The notes beneath the pieces are model-generated. The model ran no database searches, was not told the origin of the DNA, and saw nothing but the letters and a program-made list of their open reading frames with translations. The position numbers and the translations under genes were made by a program. This document shows positions 1 through 7,167 of a stretch of DNA of 40,632 bases, piece by piece. Position 1 is the first letter of the stretch; every line of letters starts with the position of its first letter. Source of the stretch: an uncultured Pelagibacteraceae bacterium. Its GTDB lineage: Bacteria; Pseudomonadota; Alphaproteobacteria; Pelagibacterales; AG-422-B15. Location of the stretch: positions 1 through 40,632 of the forward strand of contig CACHYW010000008.1 in the NCBI GenBank assembly GCA_902584215.1, written 5' to 3'.

Positions 1-15
1 TAACTGGAAATATAG

Positions 16-888
16 TTGTTTAATAATTTTAAAACCCAGATAAGTAAAATTTTTTCAAGCCACAGGATAGATGATGCCTCACTTGAAAAATTCGAGGATC
101 TTTTAATCATGTCCGATATCGATTTGGAAACATCTGCATATATTATTGGTATACTTAAAAATGAAAAATTTATAGAGAACCCTTCTATAGAAAAAATACA
201 ATCCTCATTAGAGAAAATAATAAAAAATATTTTATCTAAAAATAAAAAAAATATTGATTACTCAATAAACAAAAGTCCCTATGTTATTTTAATGACTGGT
301 GTGAATGGATCTGGCAAAACTACAACGATTGCAAAATTAGCAAATCAATTTAAGGAAAATAATAAGAATGTCTTAATGGTTGCAGCAGATACATTTAGAG
401 CAGCGGCAACGGAGCAATTAAGTGAATGGTCTAGTAGAATTGGGACTGACATAATTAAAGATGTTGATGGATCTGATCCAGCAAGTATAGTCTTTAAATC
501 AATAGAACATGCAAAACGAAATGGTAATGATGTTATTATTATTGATACAGCTGGCAGACTACAGAACAAACAAGATTTGATGGATCAACTAGGAAAAATT
601 GATCGAGTTTTAAAAAAACATGACGATAGTTTTCCTCATGAATCCATTATTGTTATAGATGCAACTACTGGTCAAAATGCACTTAAACAGATTGAGGAGT
701 TCAATAAATATACTCCAATTACTGGGGTTATTTTAACGAAGTTTGATTCGAATGCTGCGGGAGGAACAATTGTATCATTATCAAACTCTACTGATATACC
801 AGTATTAGCAATCGGCTCAGGCGAAAGCATTAATGATATTGAGTCATTCGATCCAGATAAATTTTCTAAAATCTTAGTAAATAACTAA
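16..888 (+). CDS. ftsY: Signal recognition particle receptor FtsY
   Basis: FtsY is the SRP receptor GTPase that docks ribosome-nascent chain complexes at the inner membrane. The 290 residues are an NG domain only: a helical N part (about 1-80) and a G domain with the P-loop GVNGSGKTTT (95-104), DTFRAAATEQL (125-135), DTAGR (177-181) and TKFD (241-244). No acidic A domain precedes it, so membrane binding must rely on the short N-terminal helix. The start is TTG at 16, directly after an in-frame TAG at 13-15, so no earlier start is possible; a weak GGA lies 7 bases upstream. The loop after TKFD reads SNAAGG where the family normally has GTA(K/R)GG, and GSGE replaces the usual GVGE near residue 267, so this is a divergent copy. 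The stop overlaps the convergent neighbour by 4 bases. Confidence 0.95.
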   Translation: MFNNFKTQISKIFSSHRIDDASLEKFEDLLIMSDIDLETSAYIIGILKNEKFIENPSIEKIQSSLEKIIKNILSKNKKNIDYSINKSPYVILMTGVNGSGKTTTIAKLANQFKENNKNVLMVAADTFRAAATEQLSEWSSRIGTDIIKDVDGSDPASIVFKSIEHAKRNGNDVIIIDTAGRLQNKQDLMDQLGKIDRVLKKHDDSFPHESIIVIDATTGQNALKQIEEFNKYTPITGVILTKFDSNAAGGTIVSLSNSTDIPVLAIGSGESINDIESFDPDKFSKILVNN

Positions 889-1373
889 AATGATCTAATG
901 AGTGAAACTGTTGCACTCTCGGTTCCTGGGTTAGTATCTCCTAAGCTCGCATTTGAAATATGATTTAAGTTGAAACCAATCCTATTTTCGCCCATTGCAT
1001 AAGAAAATTCTATCTGGCTTCTAAACTCTAGATTATATCCTAAATCTTTACTGTCTCCTCTATCATAATATCCTAAAGCAAAGCTTGGAGTAAAATTCCA
1101 TTTTTTTGAAACTATAAAGTCTTTCCTCAAACCAGTATAAGCGTATTTTCCACTATCACCATTCAACATGGCTCCAATGAATGGTTTTAAACCATAACTA
1201 TTTTCATAAAAATTATTTCCGTATAATAATTCTAATCTTAATTCAGAAGAATCTATTGTATCATTAATATCAAACTGGCCAATTGATATTGACCACTTAT
1301 CCTTTTGATCTGCAAAAGAGAAGTTTCCAAGTGCAAAAGTGATGAGTATAATAAAAAAGCTTTGCTTAAGCAC
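885..1373 (-). CDS. PagL-like lipid A 3-O-deacylase (acyloxyacyl hydrolase family)
   Basis: A 162-residue outer-membrane protein with a signal peptide (about 1-21, ending SFA before DQK) and alternating polar/hydrophobic strands ending in a terminal Phe, as in small beta-barrels. Near the C-terminus H138, S140 and E152 occur in the context HISNAS...GTES. The His-Ser-Glu spacing equals that of the PagL catalytic triad (H126/S128/E140 in the Pseudomonas enzyme), so it probably removes an acyl chain from lipid A in the outer membrane. The family is seen from the motif and overall form; substrate is inferred. It lies 3 bases after the small secreted gene at 1377-1697 and may be cotranscribed with it. 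It converges on ftsY with a 4-base overlap. Confidence 0.75.
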   Translation of the reverse strand: MLKQSFFIILITFALGNFSFADQKDKWSISIGQFDINDTIDSSELRLELLYGNNFYENSYGLKPFIGAMLNGDSGKYAYTGLRKDFIVSKKWNFTPSFALGYYDRGDSKDLGYNLEFRSQIEFSYAMGENRIGFNLNHISNASLGDTNPGTESATVSLIRSF

Positions 1374-1376
1374 TGG

Positions 1377-1697
1377 TTATGACCCAGTCCTTACATAAGT
1401 ATCAGCTACTTCACCTTCTTCTATATATCCACCTGACCAAGTAACACATCCTTGAGACCATTTAACAACATTTGCTTCGCCATCACATCCATCAGCTATG
1501 ATTTCCTCTAACTTTTCATACAATGGCTCCTGCAATTCTTGAAATTCAGAAATGTCTTCTCTGGTAGTCAATTCAACATTTTCATAATCTTTAGATTCTT
1601 CTGCAGAGTCATCATCTTCAATGCCGCCAGCAGTTGCTATATTAAAATTTAAGCTTAGAACGAAAAATAGTAGCACACTGTAAATTTTTAACTTCAT
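1377..1697 (-). CDS. Small secreted protein of unknown function
   Basis: I do not recognise a family in these 106 residues. The first 23 form a typical signal peptide (basic MKLK, hydrophobic core, ATA before GG). The mature part is strongly acidic with runs of D and E (27-65) and has two cysteines, C71 and C84, that could form one disulfide around a short Trp-containing segment. The ATG at 1697 is supported by an AGGAG at 1706-1710, 8 bases upstream, and a good sigma70-type promoter sits just beyond. It is followed after 3 bases by the PagL-like gene, suggesting a two-gene envelope unit separate from the ccm operon. Confidence 0.7.
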   Translation of the reverse strand: MKLKIYSVLLFFVLSLNFNIATAGGIEDDDSAEESKDYENVELTTREDISEFQELQEPLYEKLEEIIADGCDGEANVVKWSQGCVTWSGGYIEEGEVADTYVRTGS

Positions 1698-1720
1698 AAG
1701 AAATACTCCTTTGTTTTTAT

Positions 1721-1748
1721 ATTATATTAAAATCATTTAATTGTTCAA
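1721..1748 (-). promoter_or_regulatory. Putative sigma70 promoter for the 1697 gene
   Basis: On the minus strand TTGAAC (1748-1743) is followed after 16 bases by a perfect TATAAT (1726-1721). The -10 lies 23 bases before the ATG at 1697, leaving room for a short leader that carries the AGGAG at 1706-1710. It would let the secreted protein and the PagL-like gene be transcribed independently of ccmH, which ends at 1773. Predicted from sequence only. Confidence 0.55.
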
Positions 1749-1772
1749 AAAATATCTACAAAGTGACAAAAT

Positions 1773-2135
1773 TTAGGCCTTTTCTTTTTTTCTTCGAAAA
1801 ATAACAATGAAACCAATAGCCATGAAAATAATTGGGGCAAACCAAAGAACATAGGTAAGTTCCTTAACCGGCGGGGTCATCAGAATCCAATCTCCGTATT
1901 TTTCAACTAAGAAACCTTTTATTTCTTTATCTGTCTTTCCCTCAACAATTTTTTCACGAATGAGTGTCTTTAAATCCTCTGCTATTTCGGCGTTTGACTC
2001 ATGAATAGTTTGACCCTGACATACTAAACATCTTACTTCTTTAAATAAATTGATTGCGCGAGTCTCTTCAGCAAATGCAGAGAAACACAACAATATACAA
2101 GTACATACTAAAATAGGAACAAAGCTTAATTTCAT
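1773..2135 (-). CDS. ccmH: Cytochrome c maturation protein CcmH
   Basis: Periplasmic thiol-redox subunit of System I cytochrome c maturation; it keeps the CXXCH motif of apocytochrome reduced for haem ligation by CcmF. The 120 residues hold a signal peptide (1-22), the redox motif RCLVCQ with C36 and C39, a helical bundle, and one C-terminal membrane helix (about 94-114) followed by a basic tail. This matches the short CycL/CcmH N-terminal form without a fused CcmI-like TPR domain. It is the last ccm gene, 3 bases after ccmG. No ccmI follows; an unrelated promoter and secreted gene come next. Confidence 0.92.
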   Translation of the reverse strand: MKLSFVPILVCTCILLCFSAFAEETRAINLFKEVRCLVCQGQTIHESNAEIAEDLKTLIREKIVEGKTDKEIKGFLVEKYGDWILMTPPVKELTYVLWFAPIIFMAIGFIVIFRRKKEKA

Positions 2136-2138
2136 TAA

Positions 2139-2666
2139 TTATAAATCCTTTATCAACGGTAAAATTTTCTCATCTAATTGGTTCATATGTATTGGGCCAA
2201 TATGTTTATAAATAATAATGCCGTTCTGAATAATAAAAGTCTCTGGAACACCATATACGCCTAGATTAATCGCCGATCTGCCAGAAGTATCAACGCCAAT
2301 TTTTTCAAAGGGATTGCCTAATCCCTCAATAAAATTTTTAGCTTCCGTCTCATTATCTTTGTAATTTAAGCCATATATATCTACATCGTATAGCTCTGAC
2401 AAAACCATCAGCACATCATGTTCGGCTCGGCAGGGAATACACCACGACGACCAAATATTTAATATGACAGGTCTATCACTAATCAAATCTTTATTTGTCA
2501 TTTTTCCACTATTAAATAAACGATCAACTGAAAATTTAGGCACATCTTTACCAACTAATGGTGATGATAGTTTTGTAGTATCGTTATTAAGTGAGAAAAA
2601 GAAAAATATACATAGCAGAACTATGATGATAAGTGGCAAAAACTTAATTAATCGCATTTTCTTCAT
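2139..2666 (-). CDS. ccmG: Thiol:disulfide interchange protein CcmG (DsbE)
   Basis: Membrane-anchored thioredoxin-like reductant of the cytochrome c maturation pathway. An N-terminal hydrophobic anchor (about 5-26) precedes a thioredoxin fold with the active site WCIPC (C76, C79) and the cis-proline in GVPET (P141), both standard for CcmG/DsbE. Length 175 is normal. The ATG at 2666 overlaps the end of ccmF by 23 bases; an internal ATG at 2657 would shorten the overlap and cannot be excluded. It probably passes electrons to CcmH encoded 3 bases downstream. Confidence 0.93.
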   Translation of the reverse strand: MKKMRLIKFLPLIIIVLLCIFFFFSLNNDTTKLSSPLVGKDVPKFSVDRLFNSGKMTNKDLISDRPVILNIWSSWCIPCRAEHDVLMVLSELYDVDIYGLNYKDNETEAKNFIEGLGNPFEKIGVDTSGRSAINLGVYGVPETFIIQNGIIIYKHIGPIHMNQLDEKILPLIKDL

Positions 2667-4554
2667 ATTTTTTTCTATTCAAGATTGCAGTTATAATTCC
2701 ACCTAAAATAATCATGATAACGCCTAACCAAAGAATATTCATAAATGGCTTGATATGCAGTCTAAGACTAATCGATTCTTGATTTTGAGGAACATTCATT
2801 ACTACGTAAACATCTGAGAAAAATTGGTGAATGATACTTGTTTCAGAAGTTATTGTTGGAGGATCAGAGTAAAAACGGATCTCGGGAGAAAATTCACCTA
2901 AATCTCTTCCATTTTTAGACAGTGATAAATAAGCTTTTATTGAATTGAAATTATCTTTTTCTTCTTGTTCAATATTCTTAAAATCAAAAATATATTCATC
3001 TAATTGAAGCTTGCTACCAATCTTTGCATCATAAATCTTTTCTTGCGAATAAACAGCATTGCTAACTACTGCTAACATAAAAATTCCAAAACCGGCATGA
3101 GCTATACTTTGTCCAAAATTCGACTTCACAATAACCTTAGTGCTTTTAAAATTAAGACCCGAAGACAGTGAAGAAATAATTAAAATTAAGCTTAAAAAAA
3201 TGATTAATATTTCTGTAAGGTTAAATAGGTCATAGTATAAACTTGTTAAGAAAGTAATTGTTAAGCAAGAAATCAAAATGTATCTCATCTCATTTAAAAT
3301 TTTTAAAAGTTTGCTTTCTCCCCAGCTCAATTGTGGAGAAAGAATCATGAAGAATAAAAAAAGGATAATAATAGGCGTTATACTTATTGCATAATATTGA
3401 GGGCCTACAGTTAGGCTTTGATTATAAATAAGATCTGTTGCTAAAGGATACATAGTTCCAAGAAAAACCACACTCAAAATTGATATAAGAAGCCAATTAT
3501 TTACAATTATTCCTGTATTTCTGCTGTAAATATTATGTGAAGAAGGCTTATTAATCTTTTCTGATTTTAAAGCGAATAATAAAAATGAAGAGCTTAAGAT
3601 AATAAACAAAAACATTAAAATGAACAACCCTCTACCGGGGTCAGAAGCAAATGTATGGACTGAATTTAAAACTCCTGACCTAACTAGGAAGGTTCCTGCT
3701 AAACTTAGTGAAAATGTTAGAATTGCAAGAACCATTGTCCAGGACTGCATCGTATTTCTTCTCTGCAAAACAACAACACAATGTATTAAGGCTGTTGCAG
3801 AAAGCCAGGGCATAAGTGAAGCATTTTCGACGGGATCCCAAAACCAGTATCCACCCCATCCTAATTCATAGTAGGCCCAATATGATCCAAGAGCGATACC
3901 AGCTGTTAAAAAAGACCATGCAGCAAACACCCATGGCTTTGCAATGGTAGCCCATTTCTTATCGACTTCACTAGTCAGGAGACCAGTAATAGATAAGCTA
4001 AAAATAAGTGAAAATCCAACATAACCTATATACAAAATTGGTGGATGAATTGCTAATAATGGATCTTGTAGAATTGGATTAAGTCCTAACCCATCATTAA
4101 AATTTTCATTATTTATGTTAAAAGGATTAGAAAGAAGTAATAAAAATAATACAAAGCCAAATATCATTAAACTTTGAACTGCTACAGTTATTTCTTTAAA
4201 CTCCTTGGAGCTTGATTTTGAAATAGAAAATAAAAAATTAAACAAAACCAATATCAGTATCCAGAGTAACATGCTCCCTTCATGATTTCCCCATACACCA
4301 GATAATTTATAGATAAGGGGTTTCTCAGAATGAGAGTGAAAATAGACTAGATCAAAATTAAAATCAGAAGTTATGAATAAAAATATTAATATAAAAAAAG
4401 AAACTAAAATTGACAGAAACTGTATTGCTGAAATTTGAGATATACTAAATAAATTATAATCCTGAATTTTAAATAAAAATCTTGATTGGATTATTGAAGT
4501 TATTAAACATAAAATTAATAATGAATTCGCAATATAATTTAGAGCTAAACTCAT
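2644..4554 (-). CDS. ccmF: Cytochrome c haem lyase subunit CcmF
   Basis: Large polytopic membrane protein that takes haem from holo-CcmE and, with CcmH, ligates it to apocytochrome c. It has many membrane helices through its length and the WWD signature of haem handling proteins, here GWGGYWFWDPVENASLMPW, facing the periplasm. I place the start at the ATG at 4554, giving 636 residues beginning MSLALNY. This ATG shares one base with the ccmE stop (TAATG), a coupled arrangement, and has AGGA just upstream; a GTG four codons earlier (4566) is less likely. The end overlaps ccmG. Confidence 0.94.
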   Translation of the reverse strand: MSLALNYIANSLLILCLITSIIQSRFLFKIQDYNLFSISQISAIQFLSILVSFFILIFLFITSDFNFDLVYFHSHSEKPLIYKLSGVWGNHEGSMLLWILILVLFNFLFSISKSSSKEFKEITVAVQSLMIFGFVLFLLLLSNPFNINNENFNDGLGLNPILQDPLLAIHPPILYIGYVGFSLIFSLSITGLLTSEVDKKWATIAKPWVFAAWSFLTAGIALGSYWAYYELGWGGYWFWDPVENASLMPWLSATALIHCVVVLQRRNTMQSWTMVLAILTFSLSLAGTFLVRSGVLNSVHTFASDPGRGLFILMFLFIILSSSFLLFALKSEKINKPSSHNIYSRNTGIIVNNWLLISILSVVFLGTMYPLATDLIYNQSLTVGPQYYAISITPIIILFLFFMILSPQLSWGESKLLKILNEMRYILISCLTITFLTSLYYDLFNLTEILIIFLSLILIISSLSSGLNFKSTKVIVKSNFGQSIAHAGFGIFMLAVVSNAVYSQEKIYDAKIGSKLQLDEYIFDFKNIEQEEKDNFNSIKAYLSLSKNGRDLGEFSPEIRFYSDPPTITSETSIIHQFFSDVYVVMNVPQNQESISLRLHIKPFMNILWLGVIMIILGGIITAILNRKKYEENAIN

Positions 4555-4988
4555 TATTCCTGCCACTTACCAGTTTCTTTTAAGGATTTTATAACTTCAG
4601 GTGGCATATAGTTTTCATCATGCTTGGCCAAAACTTTATTAGCAATAAACCGTCCGTCGTTCATATATATGCCTTCTACAACAACTCCTTTTTCCTCAGC
4701 AAATAAATTGGGCAGTATTCCTTGATATTTGACACTTATTTGCTTTTGGCCGTCAGTTATTTTAAAGTGAAAAATACTGTCTCCATCACTCATAACTGAC
4801 TCAGATTCAACTAATCCACCGAGTCTGACAATTTGACTGCCTGTCTGATTATTTTCTATAATTTCTGACGGGCTATAGAAATAAACAATATTATCTCTTA
4901 AATTGTAAACTATTATTAAAATAGCTATTCCAAAAATAATTAAACTTACTAGGAATTTAATTAGCCTTTTTTTTACTGTATCAGTCAC
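4554..4988 (-). CDS. ccmE: Haem chaperone CcmE
   Basis: Periplasmic membrane-anchored chaperone that covalently binds haem from CcmC and delivers it to CcmF. The 144 residues show one N-terminal membrane helix (about 10-29), an OB-fold domain, and the haem-binding H123 in AKHDENY with Y127 four residues on, as in the HXXXY form. The start is GTG at 4988, 8 bases inside ccmD; no other plausible start lies before the membrane helix. The stop overlaps the ccmF start by one base. Confidence 0.94.
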   Translation of the reverse strand: MTDTVKKRLIKFLVSLIIFGIAILIIVYNLRDNIVYFYSPSEIIENNQTGSQIVRLGGLVESESVMSDGDSIFHFKITDGQKQISVKYQGILPNLFAEEKGVVVEGIYMNDGRFIANKVLAKHDENYMPPEVIKSLKETGKWQE

Positions 4989-5136
4989 GATTATTATTTA
5001 TTTTATTTAATACTTCTTCTTTTTTTTTTAATCTCAGGAAGTTTGTGATAAATAGTATTATTATAGTAATAAAAAAGAATCCATAAGCAGACCAAATAAA
5101 AGGTGCATATCCTCCCATACTTATAAGTTCATTCAT
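4981..5136 (-). CDS. ccmD: Haem exporter protein CcmD
   Basis: A 51-residue single-pass membrane protein that helps release holo-CcmE from the CcmABC complex. Reading the minus strand from the ATG at 5136 gives MNELISMGGYAPFIWSAYGF followed by a hydrophobic helix (to about residue 32) and a basic, Lys-rich cytoplasmic tail ending in RD. GGYAPFIWSAYG is the typical CcmD signature. Its ATG overlaps the ccmC stop (ATGA, 4 bases) and its TGA lies 8 bases inside ccmE, so translation is probably coupled on both sides. It is short enough to be missed by automatic gene callers. Confidence 0.93.
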   Translation of the reverse strand: MNELISMGGYAPFIWSAYGFFFITIIILFITNFLRLKKKEEVLNKINNNRD

Positions 5137-5840
5137 TTTACTTCTCTTATCCTCAATATCTTATTATCTAATATTTCAATCCTAAGTCTGATAAAAAAAA
5201 CTGTTACCAAAAAAAGAAAAGTTGCAAGCGTCATTATAAAAAGGGGTACCATCATTGATATATCAATACTTGGTGAAGAAAGCTTTGAAATTGTAGCAGG
5301 TTGATGCAATGTATTCCACCAATCAACAGAAAATTTTATAATTGGAATATTCACAAAACCAACAATTGCTAAAGCTGCAGATATTTTAGAAGCAAGATCT
5401 TTATTGGTAACGGACTGCCATAAAAAAATATATGCTAAATACAAAAAGAATAATAATAACATTGATGTTAATCTTGCATCCCATACCCACCATACACCCC
5501 AAGTAGGTTTTCCCCATATGCTTCCAGTCACAAGTGAAATTAATGTGAATATCATTCCTATCTGTGCAATCGATCTTGCAATTATACTAAAGATTGGATT
5601 TCTAGTAATAAACCAAAGAACTGAAGAACCAGCAAGTATAGTGTATGCCATTAAAGCAAACCAAGCAGACGGCACATGTATGTACATAATCCTCATTGAG
5701 TCACCTTGAATATAATCAGGTGGAGATTGTAATAACGAAAAATATAGCCCAAAAGTAAAAGCAACTATCGTAGATACGATGAGAAATGGATTTGCTTTTT
5801 CAATTATATTGATTTGTTTATTTGTTAATCTTAAATTCAT
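5133..5840 (-). CDS. ccmC: Haem transporter subunit CcmC
   Basis: Inner-membrane protein that presents haem to CcmE. The 235 residues contain about six membrane helices, the WWD motif WGVWWVWDARLTS (114-126) and two flanking histidines expected to ligate haem, H55 (in IHVPSAW) and H179 (in WWNTLHQPA). ATG at 5840. It overlaps ccmD by 4 bases and follows ccmB after 33 bases, the longest gap within the operon. Confidence 0.95.
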   Translation of the reverse strand: MNLRLTNKQINIIEKANPFLIVSTIVAFTFGLYFSLLQSPPDYIQGDSMRIMYIHVPSAWFALMAYTILAGSSVLWFITRNPIFSIIARSIAQIGMIFTLISLVTGSIWGKPTWGVWWVWDARLTSMLLLFFLYLAYIFLWQSVTNKDLASKISAALAIVGFVNIPIIKFSVDWWNTLHQPATISKLSSPSIDISMMVPLFIMTLATFLFLVTVFFIRLRIEILDNKILRIREVK

Positions 5841-5873
5841 TATCTAAAGATATATATTTATTCATAATTATTT

Positions 5874-6497
5874 CTATTCCACATATAGACGCAGACCATA
5901 TGCTGAAACATACATTGAAAGAACAAAAGACATCATAGAAAGAGCTAGCAAAATAGGCCATGATTCAAGGTTTGTGCCAAATATCAGAAAAGGAATAAAT
6001 AGTGGTATTACAATTATTGCTTTTAGAAATATTGTTCTTTTAGCACCAAGAGTTAAAGCACTGACAAACGTTACTATAAAAACCATGCCAAAGGATCCGA
6101 AAAAAAGATTAAGAAAAATTAGAAAAATATTATCAAAACTTATATCAAATAAAAAACTTAACATCGGAAGCACTATAAATAATGGCAGGCAGTAAACTAT
6201 CCAATGACTGATATATTTACTAATAATTACTATTTCAATTGATGGATTTTGTTGAAGAATAATATCTAAATTTCCATCTTCATAATCAGCATTAAATATT
6301 CTTTCCATTGTTAATAGAATTGATAATGATAATCCTATCCAAATTATACCTTTAAACAAAACCTGAAGTTGAACATCGTTTATGCCAAAAAGGAATGGTA
6401 ATATAATTAAGATTAGAGCAAAAAAGGAGGAAGTATAAAAAAAACTTGAGCTTGAGTATAATGCTAAATATAAATCTCTCTTAAGTAATGTAAGCAT
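5874..6497 (-). CDS. ccmB: Haem exporter permease CcmB
   Basis: Membrane subunit of the CcmAB ABC complex that drives release of haem-loaded CcmE. It is 207 residues with about six hydrophobic helices, and keeps the family segments ERIFNADYEDGNLD in the first cytoplasmic loop and SALTLGAKR further on. The N-terminus is a little more hydrophobic and Ser-rich than usual. ATG at 6497, 9 bases after ccmA. Normal length for the family (about 220). Confidence 0.92.
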   Translation of the reverse strand: MLTLLKRDLYLALYSSSSFFYTSSFFALILIILPFLFGINDVQLQVLFKGIIWIGLSLSILLTMERIFNADYEDGNLDIILQQNPSIEIVIISKYISHWIVYCLPLFIVLPMLSFLFDISFDNIFLIFLNLFFGSFGMVFIVTFVSALTLGAKRTIFLKAIIVIPLFIPFLIFGTNLESWPILLALSMMSFVLSMYVSAYGLRLYVE

Positions 6498-6506
6498 AGC
6501 TATTAT

Positions 6507-7106
6507 TTAAATTTTAATTTCATTTGTAAATGTATTATGTAAATTGATATTAGAAGTAATAATCACAATCCCATTTTTATTATTAAAATTTCTAATTTTT
6601 TGAATTAATAATTGACTATTTTCTTCATCAAGAAAAACAAAAGGTTCATCTAAATACCATATCTTACTTTCTGTTAAATTAAGCCTAAGTAGTGATATAC
6701 ACTTTTTTTGTCCGTCACTTAAAGAAGCAACATCTCTTTCCATAAGATGTGATATATTAAAATCTTCTAAAAGTTTGGAATAAAAAATATTTTTTTTATA
6801 AATAATTTCCCATAGTTTTAAATTATTTTTGACTGATAGATTGTCTTTTAGGGAATTCTTTTGACCTACAAAATTGAAACAGTTTCTGTAATTAGCATCG
6901 TCAAGTACATTGTGATCATTAAAGAGTATTTTTCCATTATACGATTTTATGAAATTTGATAGCACCCGCAAAAGAGTGGTTTTGCCTGACCCATTACTTC
7001 CTCTGATTACAAGTGAATCGCCAGATTTAAGCTTCATATTTAGATCTTTTAGGACTAACTTATCACCTCTATAACAAGTTAAGTCCTCAATTTTTAGTTC
7101 ATTCAT
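6507..7106 (-). CDS. ccmA: Haem exporter ATP-binding protein CcmA
   Basis: ABC ATPase partner of CcmB. The 199 residues carry Walker A GSNGSGKT (36-43), Q82, the signature LSDGQ (129-133), Walker B IWYLDEP (149-155) and the D-loop. Short length and operon position fit CcmA. The switch-region histidine normally found after Walker B (as in TTH) is N186 in the segment ITSNINLH, an unusual substitution at a catalytic position. The signature also has D for the usual G or S. First gene of the ccm operon; ATG at 7106, 61 bases from the divergent acnA start, so both promoters lie in that gap or partly within the genes. Confidence 0.93.
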   Translation of the reverse strand: MNELKIEDLTCYRGDKLVLKDLNMKLKSGDSLVIRGSNGSGKTTLLRVLSNFIKSYNGKILFNDHNVLDDANYRNCFNFVGQKNSLKDNLSVKNNLKLWEIIYKKNIFYSKLLEDFNISHLMERDVASLSDGQKKCISLLRLNLTESKIWYLDEPFVFLDEENSQLLIQKIRNFNNKNGIVIITSNINLHNTFTNEIKI

Positions 7107-7167
7107 ATTAAACTTTCTATTGATAGCTGTTCAAATTAGTCTTATTAATACATCCAGTAAACCCTCT

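Noticed and set aside
4554-4566. GTG at 4566 as the ccmF start
   Set aside because: It adds four residues with a weaker start codon; the ATG at 4554 shares its A with the ccmE stop and has AGGA upstream.
5404-5709. Plus-strand open frame of 101 codons inside ccmC
   Set aside because: It lies wholly antisense to a clearly conserved gene and has no family features.
7120-7167. TTG at 7120 as the acnA start
   Set aside because: The extra 16 residues do not resemble AcnA, and the ATG at 7168 puts the cluster cysteines one residue from the E. coli numbering.
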